Origin: Evernia prunastri
Lineage: Eukaryota; Ascomycota; Lecanoromycetes; Lecanorales; Parmeliaceae
Length of the DNA stretch: 64,000 bases
Assembly (NCBI GenBank): GCA_003184365.1
Contig: NKYR01000013.1
Coordinates: 62,001 to 126,000, forward strand
Direction: 5' to 3'
Part shown: in pieces, positions 1 through 10,713 of the stretch
Numbering within the stretch: the first letter of the stretch is position 1
Layout: each line of letters opens with the position of its first letter
Translations under genes and position numbers: made by a program
Notes under the pieces: generated by a model
What the model saw: the letters and a program-made list of their open reading frames with translations, nothing else
The model's database searches: none
What the model was told of the DNA's origin: nothing

Positions 1-1069
1 ATTAATCCCACCGTCACACTGTCCCCCATGAACTAGAATCCCCATTTTCCACCAAGGCCGGCTCGCCAAGATCAACCAGCATAATTCCGCTAGCCAGCAA
101 TACCAACGTGCCCCTTACAAGATCCCACAAGATACACAGGCGACAGCCTTGCTTGCCAACCAGTCAATATTAGTAACGCGAATTAGGCAGTAGCCAGTGT
201 AGTCGCAAGAAGGTTAATACTCTTAGCAAAAGACACGTTTCCACATGTAAAATTATTGTAGCACCATACTAAGGCGCGGGGACCCTAAGGTAATGTTGGA
301 CACAAATGATTTGCTGCGTGCCTACGAGAAATCTTCCTATTCGATGCTGTCAGGATCCAATTGCAGCTGACCGCACAATAAGAGAGCCCATACGAACCAA
401 TGGACATGGGTCTTGGCCTGCCTTAATCCATCTGTTGTCCTTTATGAGTACATTTATGTTGGGTAACTGGTAAAGGCAGACATAGAGAAGTATTGCTGAC
501 TCCGCCAAGCTTCATTGAAATAAGATTCCTACAACCGCTGCCTCTTATGATACAGGCCGGGTGACCAGTTGAGTCTTATATCAACAATCAGCGGGTCGTC
601 CGTGGTCGCATTTCCCTCCTACGAAATAATATCACACAGCGGCCACGATGCTTGACGATGCCTCTCCGTCTGGATGATCACCCCTCTAACTCTGCAACAA
701 AATTCCCTCAGCATAACCACATTGTCAACGCTATGATGACGAACAATTCTGGCGTAGGCTAGAGTTCTTGAATCCTTGAACCAGCGAAGGTAGAGTTCTG
801 TACAGATCATACCAACTGTCATCTTGTGTTTTCACAATGATGCAGGCTTAGAGAAACTTGAACAAATATGAAGACCCTCAACGTGGAATTGTCCTTTGAT
901 AGCTCAGCTCTGGGAAAGTATGGTCAGAAAAGTGTGTAACAGTAGATGAGGATGTGGTCCGTGCGTCACTAGCCTAAGCGCTAAAGCGGCGAGAGTACCT
1001 ACACCTAAATGCGGAGAGCCTCTTTCCTCTCTCCATCTGCTATGCCCAGTACTTTAAGGAACGTGATGC
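1..1069. other. Intergenic, no gene supported
   Basis: No reading frame in the first 1.07 kb has a credible start, family similarity or splice pattern. The right end is the presumed promoter and 5' UTR of the WD40 gene that starts at 1070. Confidence 0.5.
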
Positions 1070-2504
1070 ATGACTTCTAATCTCTTTGGCCGTGCGCTGG
1101 GATCCATCAGTCCTCATGCGCTCCAAAAAGCCGAGACCTCCCGCCTCCTGAGCTCCCTACAGGCGGCCCCCGGCGTAAGATTTGACGGCAGCGATGGAGC
1201 CGCGCCGACCAAAGCGCAGCGCACCGGGGGCGAGGAAGATGAGCTGGGAGGGATATGGGCGCACAAGGCTGGCGTGAACTGTCTTGCAATCGACAGGTTT
1301 GAGGGACGGTAGTAAGTTTCCGAGGCGCAGGAACTACAGGACGACGAGAACTAATTGGGGTTCAAGCATGCTCTCAGGAGGCGCCGAATCCTCAATCAGT
1401 CTGTGGGATCTCGAGAGCGTTGAGAACACCCTTAATCAGTGCGTTTACAAAGCTAGCGCGAAAGCAAACAAAGCGTCTTCCGCTCACAGATTCGGCATCA
1501 CACACCTCTCTTTCTACCCGTTCGATTCGCAGGCCTTTCTCTCCACGTCTTACGACCACACCTTGAAGATATATGCAACAGAGACACTCACTCCCTCTGC
1601 GTCCTTCGATCTCAACTCAGTCGTCTACTCTCATGCTTTGTCACCCATTGCGGACCATCTCCTTGTGGCGTGCGCGACGCAACATCCTGCTGTCAGACTG
1701 GTGGATCTCAGATCAGGTGCCAGTGCGCACTCGCTCGCCGGTCATCAAGGCGCGGTGCTCTCGGTAGCATGGAGCCCGCGTGACGAAAATGTCCTGGCCA
1801 GCGGTGGCTCGGACGGAACGGTCAGGCTATGGGACATTCGAAGGAGCACTGGAAGCTTGGGGGTCCTGGATATGGACGACTCTATTGGGATTGGCGGCGA
1901 AGATGGGAAGGGCAAGAACGCCCGATCTCGAAACCACGGCAGAGCACACATTGGGGCTTGCAATGGCGTGGTCTGGACGGAAGATGGGAGGCATCTGGTC
2001 ACTGCTGGTCACGATGAACGTGTGCGTGTCTGGGATGTTGGAGTTGGCGCCAATGCTCTGTCGCATTTTGGTCCCATCATCAAGAACACCCATCTATCTA
2101 TACTGTTGCCATTGCTTGTACCCAGACACGTCTCGGGCTCCCAGGTCATGCTGTACCCGAACGAGAAGGAGATATTGATGTTCGATCTGTTCGAGGGCAC
2201 GCTGCTCAAACGACTGCGGGCGCCTGGTGTTGCTGTCGCTCAGGCTAGTGGAAGCGCTGGACAGCGAAACATCAGGAATAGAGTGACTTCGCTCGGTTGG
2301 AGAAGTGGCGATGTGGAAATGTATTCCGCGCATTCGGATGGACTTATTAGGGCATGGAAGCCTAAGACGAAAGAGGAAGTTCAGGTCGAGAAGGATGAGG
2401 CTGAGCAAGTTGATGGAGATGAGGACGAAAGTAGGAAGAGGAAGAGACAGGCTCTTAATGATGTCTTTAGAGATCTTACCAGACAGAAGATTACTTTCAC
2501 CTGA
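1070..2504 (+). CDS. ckn1: CSA/ERCC8-type WD40 repair protein (Ckn1-like)
   Basis: Two exons, 1070-1311 and 1367-2504 (intron GTAAGT...CAAG, 55 bp), encode 459 residues. The splice restores a Tyr codon and the motif EGRYMLSGG, which together with HKAGVNCL upstream is the hallmark of the first WD repeat of ERCC8/CSA. Further blades carry GHQGAVLSVAWSP, ASGGSDGTVRLWD and TAGHDERVRVWD, followed by the family motif GPIIKNTHLSILLPLL. The C-terminus is charged. In the family, CSA is the substrate receptor of a CUL4-DDB1 ubiquitin ligase acting in transcription-coupled nucleotide excision repair; S. pombe Ckn1 is the closest characterised fungal protein. The start is the first ATG, directly followed by the family N-terminus (FGRALGSISP). 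Confidence 0.9.
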
Positions 2505-3657
2505 CACTAGCTCATGGGTGACTAGGCTGTCGTCAGTTTGAAGCCACTTACCTCTCGTTTTCTGAAGCCAACAGACTGCGACATTGTCTTGCTCGTTCTC
2601 CATCACTTATGCCGCACTGCTACACCCACGGTCATAGCCGCAGAACGACAGACTATCAGACATCCGCCATTGGAATTCGGGATCTTCAACAACTCCTATG
2701 CTGCGGCAATCGGCCATGCCCAAGGACATGTAAAGCGGCTCTACGACGCCGACGAACGCCGTCGTCGAGGTCGAAGCTTTGTGCCAGCAAAGCCGAGATG
2801 GTGTGAAGATCTGTGCTGTGGTCAAGATCCAGGCATGTCTCGGGTTCCTGCGACATGAAAGTCGAGGTAGCCAACGGGGACACGCTGGTACGATTAGGAC
2901 TTCTGGTATACAGGCGTTAGAAAACCTAGAAGACATTGAGAGAGGAGAACTCCACCATACGAGATTTAGAGTCACAACAGGAAGGCCGGCAGCCGAATCT
3001 ACCGCAAAGAAGCGGAATTGGAGGCCCTAGAAGAATAGAAGCTTGAATTAGAGGCTCGGGAAGGGAGATACGAGATGGGAAACGAAGGGGATTTGATAAT
3101 ACGAGACAGATAGGAATTGAGTGACGAGGAATCTCCGTTGAAGCTTCAAGCAATCCGTCAGACTTATGCAGCAATCATCGTCCTCTGACTTATTCATAAT
3201 TATTGAGATTACTGCACTAGACTTCTTCGCCAAGCTCTTGAAGACTTTTTGAGTGCCGAACGCGATTACGGGATATTCTCTCGAACTTTTCACAATGTAC
3301 GACATGGATACTGTGTCAACCCGTTGGCTATATGTATCGGCTGAGGATTGGGTAACCCCACACGCCGAGAGGGGAGCTCTGGCTTGGTGCGAGATGAGGC
3401 CGAGGAGTCCGTATATTTTACACGCCTTCAACCCCCGGATATGGCCCTGTCTCAGTTGCCAGGTGCCCTGCCTAACTCCATCAAAACAATCATATCACTG
3501 TGTAAGAACCAGAACGAACATCATTCACTTGTTATCTTATCGCATGATTGAGCGCGACTCATCGTACACCCTTTACATACCCCAACCGCACCGTGAAACG
3601 TTGTCAAGCAGGACCTTTGAGCATAGCATCTCCGTCCCTCGAAACATCTTACCCATC
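2505..3657. other. Intergenic between converging genes
   Basis: About 1.15 kb between the stop of the WD40 gene and the stop of the minus-strand wall-protein gene. Several 60-130-codon frames exist, for example around 2538-2858 and 2779-3030 on the plus strand. They lack splice signals and recognisable domains, and the downstream frames are broken by stops. A decayed gene is possible but not demonstrable. Confidence 0.4.
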
Positions 3658-6600
3658 TCACTCACAATCCAAGCAGCAATTCTCCGCGGCCGGCGTCGTC
3701 GTCCACCCGCACGCTTTACCGGTAGATTGCGTGCAATAACTCAATCCCTCGCATAGACAGGGGTAGCCGGAAACTTCGGGGTTTGCCCTAGAGAAAGAAA
3801 CTTGGGTCAGAATTTTGTTTGTCTTTCCGAGCAGGAACGTGAAGTTGTTTTCCAAAAACTTACTGCGAGCTCGTGCAGGTGAAGCCGGGGCTCGTCGTCG
3901 ACGCCAGGATATGGGACGTCTTCGGCGGCGTGGTGATGGTGCTCGACGGCGCGCTCTTCGTTGCGCTGCCCGCGTCCTTTGAGCAGGCCGCGCCGTCGGT
4001 GGCGTCGGCGCGCTTCTGGATCCCGAGCGCGTTGTTCGGCCACACGGTCGGTTGCGGGAAGGTGAGGGAGTCGACGGTCGTGTAGGCGACGTTGAAGTTC
4101 GAGACGAAGGCGGACCAGTTGCGCACGTTGCCTTGTTTGTTCTGGGGCGCGGCGGCGACGTCGGTGCTGATGGATGCGCTGATCACGGAGGCGGTCTTGG
4201 TGATGAGGTCGTTGTTGCTTTTGACTTTGTCGGTGATCCACGTGGAGTAGGCGTCGGCCCATGTGGCTTTGATCGGATCGCCGTTCGCGCCCTTGAGCGG
4301 ATTGGCGCAGCCTTGCTGGGCGGTGATGAGGGCGTCGATGCCCTTGAAGGCGGCGTAAATCCTGCCATTGCTGGCGGAGAAGAGTTCCTTGACTTTGTCG
4401 TTGTTGGCTATGGCCATTACGACGGCGAGATTGCTGAGGGACTGGACGCAGGCGTTGGAGTTCGCACAGCCGAGGTTCGAACCTTGGATGTTGGGGTTCC
4501 AGAGGGAGCCTTTGAGTCGGTTGAGAGACGAATCCATGCCGAGGAAGTCCGGGTTTAGCAAAGAGGGTAGTTGGCCGAATACCGTGTTCAGTCGCGTCCC
4601 TCCCGTGCTGCCATCGGCGACGTCAAACAGAGTGGTGATATCGGCGCATGTGAAGCCGGCACTTATCTGCGCCGCAAAGAATTCGTCTAGAATACTAATC
4701 TCGTCTAAGAGTATTGTTAGTGATCAAATCGCAATTAAACGGTAATTGGAGAGAGCGAGAACGCACAGACGTGGTCGATATTAACAGATTTCTTGTTCCC
4801 ACCGACGACCCATGGACCACCTTTGGCCTTATCTCCCAGGCCTGCAGTGTCTAAAAACCCCCACACAGGAGCCCCACACTTTGGAGGCGTTGTAGGTACA
4901 GCCCAATAAGTCGCAGTCTGAAAGAACGCTACCATCTGTGGCGTAGGGTTACCTTGTTCATTGTTTGTGACGGCGGCGGGTCCTGGATAAGACGGCTTAA
5001 TCGTGAATCTGTTGACCCCGCACGCGCCCTGGCCAACACTGTTGGTCGCTGTGCTGTAGTAAAGGTCTTTTCCTCGTTTGTTTTTGACGTATCGCCCTGC
5101 GAGTTCTCGTTTTCTCAACTCATTGGAGTCATCATCTAATGGATTTGGGGTTGCATCGGGTGCGTAGCTCAGGGTCACGCAGCCACAGCCCGAAGCTGAA
5201 CATGACTCTGAACTCGAAGACGCCGAAGTTTTACTCGATCCACTTGAAGATCTTGAATGCGAGGTGGAAATCCTAGACTTTGTCATTGATGCAGTGGTGG
5301 TGGCCGAGACGCTTGAAGGCCGAGACGCAGTGCTCTTGGTGGAAGTTTCGTGATCTGACGAGCTCTCCTTATCTTTCGATGTCGTCTCCTTATCTTGCGA
5401 TTTCGTTTCCTTTTGGGATTCATTCTTCTCGGTCTCATTGTTCTCGGAGTCGTCTGGGTTATCCGGATCGGTTCCCTCGGGCAGATCGGCAGGATCTACA
5501 TTTGTAGAGCCAGGAGGCTCAATGTTGATGGAGGGTGGACAAAAGGGTATGCCGAAAAATGAGGGACAACCACTGCTTCCGCTTGGTGGGCGTATTGGTC
5601 CTCCCAATCCAGGTGGACCGATGGAGCCGCCGCCCGGCGGTGGACTAGGAGGGTGGATAAGGACTGTACCACCCTTTCCGACGATAATAGATCCATGCAC
5701 TAAAGTAGTTGATCCTTTGGAATTGAATTCTGGAAAGTCGGTGACTATGATAGTAGGCGTTTGGATAGTGCTATACTTGGTGAGTACCACTTCATCATAG
5801 GTCACGGTGGTGCTGGCGTCACTGAGGGTGATTGAACCGACCGGTCCAAAACCAACACCGAGTCCGCCGGCGGCGCCCGAGGAGCCACTGTGGAGGCTGC
5901 CGGAAGAAGAACCCTGTGCTGATGGGAAGGGCAACGTGGTTGGTTTCCCATCAACACTGACGAGACCACCAGTTGCCGAAGTAGGGATAAGGAAAGTATG
6001 ACCTTTGCTTGTGAAAGGTAAGCCTCCTGGAGTAAGCGTAGTACTCCCAACGGCCAGACTTGTTGGGTTTCCTGAAAACGTGATTCCATCAATCTTGTAG
6101 GTGGACGTTGGCCCTGTGGTGATTGATCCGGACTGACTTGGAGGACTAGTAACGGCTGCAGTCTTCAGAGTCGTAGTGACTCCATCGACTTCTATCACTG
6201 GTCCACCAGCCGATGCGGGTATTGAAAACGTGTGCGAAGAGACTGTCACTGCGGGACCAGCAGGCGTGATAGTCTGCCCAGCGACTGTAATAGCCGTTCG
6301 TGGGTTACCAGTAAGTGGGATGCCATCGATAGTGTTGACAACCGGGGTTGCAGAGGTGGAAGCGGTCTTTCTGGTATCTCGGCCGCCACTGCCAGCCTTC
6401 GAGCTTTGACTACTCGTGGGGTTTACTGGGGACAATTTCGTTGTCTGGCCGTCGACGCTGATAATTCCTCCGGTAGCAGATAAGGGTAAAGCAAATGTGT
6501 GGCTACTGATAACGACTGATGGCCCCCCTGGAGTGATGGTTGCGGTCGCTGCAGTAAGCCCAACGGATGGATTGCCAGTCCAGGTCACGCCATCAATGGT

Positions 6601-7312
6601 ATAGATACTCGGAGCCGGACCGGTCTTAGACGTTATGGTTGGATTGGAGTTCTGGCTGCCAGCACTGACAGAGGACTTGCCGGACTTGGTCGTGTGTATG
6701 TTTGTGTGCGAAGTGAGGCTGCCGGAGTGTGATAGTTCACTCGATGCTTTACCAGTACTAGGAGTTGACTGTAATGAATGAGTGTTGGTTGACTTTGAAT
6801 AGGAGTGATGTAGGATTGAACGAGAAATCAGGGGCTATTCTCACCTGCGTAGTATGTGTATGGGCCGTCTTGTCGGCAGAACTGCCTGAGGTTCGTTTGC
6901 TATCAGACGCCGGCTTGGTGTTCGTACTGGCTTGACTTTTCGACCCTTTGTGTGTAGAGACTGACGACGCAGATACATCCTGAATGCTGACTAGGCATGC
7001 CGACGAGGTACAAGAAGTAGGGACGACTGGTATACCAAGGTTGGTGTCGCCGGACACTGTAATGACTTCCACGCCGTTAACGAAAAGGTCATTTCGCGGG
7101 TCTGCTGATACCGTCTCGCCGTCAACTTCAATCGGAGAGCCGCCGGGAGAGACGGTTTTGCTGTTCAGGACAACATGGGTAGGGTTAACTACGTATATAT
7201 GGGAAGCGATCGTGATGGTATCCTGGAGTGGGGGATCGGCCTCGGCAACAATGCGGCTGGCCTGCAGCCAAAGTGAAAGCAAAGAAGAGGAATACGAATG
7301 AGAGCAACGCAT
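3658..7312 (-). CDS. Large secreted modular Ser/Thr-rich cell-wall (adhesin-like) protein
   Basis: Four exons on the minus strand: 7312-6845, 6768-4767, 4704-3864 and 3787-3658. Introns are 76, 62 and 76 bp with GTGAGA, GTGCGT and GTAAGT donors. The product is 1146 residues. It begins with a plausible signal peptide (hydrophobic SLLSLWLQA, then AEA). Next come Ser/Thr-rich linkers and three copies of a module of about 60 residues, each with TGNP, TITPGGP, SSHTF and VDGxTT. A Pro/Gly-rich stretch and an acidic Ser-rich stretch follow, then a globular region with scattered Cys. The separate last exon has eight Cys, including CLCEG, ENCCLDC. The modular pattern resembles fungal wall proteins, but I do not recognise a named family. 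An in-frame ATG at 7414 could extend the N-terminus. Wall location is inferred. Confidence 0.75.
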
Positions 7313-8971
7313 GGTGGTCACGATTGAAAGACACAGTATGACTGGAGAGGATACAGACGAGGAGCTTCCTGCACGGTAGATCAGGCATGTCTTATACGTA
7401 GAGCAACACTGCATACGGAGGCTATGCCTCGCTTCAATGGCTATTCTCGTCACTGGTTCTGTTGCTCATCTAAGGATCTCCAACAGCTTCAGGTATGGCA
7501 TTTGCAAATAACACCTCCTTACGTAGGTTGGATCCATTTTGTGCGAAATTGGTCGGGTGATCGGATGCGTTACGTGAAGAAATGATGAAGTACGTATCAC
7601 ATTCCATCTCCAGTGGGCTGGTCCACTTTTTGCCATGGATTGTAAAGGGGGGTATTCGCGGGGGACTGTCCACAGAGCTGCTGATTCGCGATTGAAAGGG
7701 CGGCGGTGATTGATTCACCATTCTCGCAGATCCTGAGACGAGCTTGACGAGAAGTCCAAACACTCTGTGCCACGGCCGTCAGCAATCCGTGTTGGTATTT
7801 TGGGGTTTTCAGGTTGTCAAGCTGCAGAGGAAGTAGCGAGCTATTAAGCTTGTAGTAACTTATTCTAATTGGCGTTATACGGTCCTTTCGATACGGTGAT
7901 GTTAAAACATAAAATGGAGAACTAGTTTCAGTGAGCGAAGATTTTCTACATGCAGATGAAGCGACGATATGGAGAGGATCTGTGCATTGCGAGTGGGAAA
8001 TGCTAGAAAAGATGTTGTTACAGACGAGTTTTGAATCTGTTTTCAATCTCCGCTGTCCCGGATCCATCCACTTTTCAGTATTCTTATCGACTTGATACTT
8101 GACTGTAACATAATACAGTCAAGGAATCGAAGATGCCTCTAACACATAGCATTTCCCCCCGTTGTGGCAAGAGATGGTTCGCAGTACGGTAGAAGAATTT
8201 GTCTCGTGCCTCAGGGGGTTGGTCCTTTTGTTACATCGCATTCCTTCCGCCCCCACCCTTTTTATCGATCCTAACCTCTACTGCACTGAATGTGCCACAG
8301 TTAAGGCCCTTTAAAGCAATAAAGCAAAAACTTGGCTGGACGAGCGAGGGTTTTGAGGCCATCAAGGCGAGAAACGAGTATACCCATATTCCGTAAAGTG
8401 AAGCTGCATACGAGTATATGAGATGGGATAATAAATGGTGACTGGGAGGCATTTCAATTTTTCGATTGGTGTGGAGTGTGAAATTGCATATAGGGGAACC
8501 TTCAAATTATTAGTCCTATAGGTAGTAGTGAAGCCGATATGTAGGTATATTAGCCTTAGATATTTTCGGATTTCTTCTCGGTCAGACTCAGAAGATTTTA
8601 AGGTTGTCGCTCGCAAAAATTCCCCAATATGTACTCATGCATTTCTTTTGGTGGGCGACGTAAATCTCGGGATCCTCCGTTGGTGTCCGCATATCTGTAC
8701 GACGCTAGAGTACTGTTATACTACGCCACAGAGGCATGGCAGCATTACTACGTCCAGTTGATATGGCTCAAAACTCTATCTATATCTAGAAACCGAGAGC
8801 CAGACCTGTTGAGAGTTGTCATCTTTGTCGCGTTGGCTCAGCTCAGATACAGATTTCGTGGTTGCTTTTGATCAAGGCCTGACATATTCCCGTAGGAAAA
8901 GTGATTTATTTGGACTCATGATATAGGCTTAACGAATGGTCAAAGGACAATGATCCGTTGATAACCACATC
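7313..8971. other. Divergent intergenic region
   Basis: About 1.66 kb separating the minus-strand wall protein from the plus-strand F-box gene, so it should hold both promoters. Minus-strand frames at 7470-7763 and 7597-8067 overlap one another and have no recognisable content. I see no gene here. Confidence 0.45.
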
Positions 8972-10482
8972 ATGGGACGATCAATATTGTATTGCCCGAT
9001 CTGTGGGTGCCCTTTCGAGGATGTCTTCCAGAACAATAGCGACGAAGGGGGATATGATACTGCCATCTTGCCGGAATCTCAGACAAAGGTTGGACAAAGA
9101 GAAACTCCACTTTCTCATCTCAACTTGCTTACTTCTTCAAGTGGCTGGCCAAATTCCGCGTAATAGGCAAAAGCACTTTTACGTATGTTCACCCACCAGC
9201 CCGATCAGCTCGTCTCTTTCGACCATCTTCCTTGATTCGCGCTCATCTAACTTTTCTCTCCGAATCCAGTCATGACACAGAAACTTCCGAGACACCATTT
9301 GCTGTCTCGCCCCATGCACATGTCGCCGAGTTTCGCTGCTGTATCATCGAAGGCAGAAACTCCCACGGTTCTGCTTTTTCCTGCTGGGAAGGGAGAAGAT
9401 GGCAGCTTTTAGAGAAGAGCGCCCTCGGTACCGTTCTCTACCCATTGCACGAGAATTGCATAGAAACCGTGCGGCGAGTCACCCAGTACAATGGACTATG
9501 CAGTAACGCGCCAAGCGATACTGTGGACTATACGTCTGTCCGGGGCTACTACGAGGCTCTTCTGCGCCTTCACGAGCGCCTCACGAGCTGGCCCTATGAC
9601 GATTCAGCCGCGGAAGAACAGCTTAGTAGATTCTATCCTTATCCATCCGAATATGGTTCCTATAAATTAGAATGGGAGCATCAGTACTATGGCGCTGCAA
9701 GATTCGCTGATGGATCAGGCTGGAGCTGCGCACCCGGATGGGAAGTATGTTCAAGAATGTCGTTCATACGCTGTGTAAAATCATCACGCTGATATCTCGT
9801 GCTCTGCTAGTGGCTCTGCACGGACTCATCCGCTGTCCCTGATCTCACTTCCTACATCCTGAGCAAGCTCTCTCCGATCCAGATCCCTTCGTTGCCGCAA
9901 TCACCCCAAGCAATCACTACAGTCTCCCATCCTTCATCATCTTCTCTCGCAGCCCTCGAGAGTCTATCCACAGAGATCATCCACCTCATCACCCTCCATG
10001 CCGGAGCGGGCGCATCCCTCCGCCTTCGCCGCTGCAGTAAAGTGATGTACTCTAAGGTCTTAATCACACAATCCTTTTGGCGCGACCACTTAGTCTCCGG
10101 CTCCCTGATTGACTACCTCTGGGATCTCGACCGCGCCGCTTGTATCCAGAAAGACACTCGGGGGAATTGGGATTGGAAAACGCTGGCGCAAAAGCTTCGG
10201 AAACAACACATCTTGGAGAATGCGCTGGCTAGGAGCCTGGAATCTCAGGAAATCGATGATGAGGAAAAGACGACATTGGAGCAGAGGGTCCGGCAGGGGG
10301 GCGAGTTTAGCGATGCACCGATGGGGTTGCAGAACCGTTGTCGGCTTGTAAGGATCATACGTGATATTGAGCGGATGGATGTGATTGAACAAAGTGAGCC
10401 GGTTATTAATGAGTATGGAGAGAGTATGAAACGGAGGCGATATGGGTTGCTATTCGATGGAATAGAAGCGGCAAGAAGATAG
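8972..10482 (+). CDS. F-box domain protein with N-terminal Cys motif
   Basis: Three exons: 8972-9088, 9142-9744 and 9811-10482. Introns are 53 and 66 bp, with GTTGGA and GTATGT donors, both in phase 0. The product is 463 residues. The N-terminus has CPICGCPF and then PESQTK joined by splicing to WLAKFRVIG, a pattern I associate with a large fungal F-box family. The middle has LYPLHENCIE and a Tyr/Trp-rich region. After VPDLTSYILSKL, an F-box-like stretch (LESLSTEIIHLITLH...LRRCSKVM) begins near residue 285. F-box proteins recruit substrates to SCF ubiquitin ligases; no substrate can be inferred. The first splice rescues a long open frame that is otherwise hidden by stops. Confidence 0.75.
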
Positions 10483-10713
10483 GTCTTGGACTAAGTACTA
10501 AGAATGAACACGCTGAGAACCCAAATTTTGACAGTTTCCTTAGCTCACTACTGGCTCCTTGAGTCTTTTCAAGAGTTTATCTTTTCCTTCCTTGCGCTGA
10601 AGGATCCTATGAAGTCATCTATCGGAACAGCTTGGGCAAAAGTTTCGTTGATCGGACTATCTTGCTGGCTCAAGGATTCATTTGTGAAGAAGTTCGTAGG
10701 TGTCCTGGGCGAA

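Noticed and set aside
4052..4558. 168-codon plus-strand Val/Gly/Asp-rich frame
   Set aside because: Antisense shadow of the wall-protein third exon.
7185..7388. Strong hydrophobic signal-like stretch (ALLSFVFLFFAFTLAAG) near the wall-protein start
   Set aside because: It lies in another frame from exon 1 with no splice that joins it, so it is probably a shadow of the true signal-peptide region.
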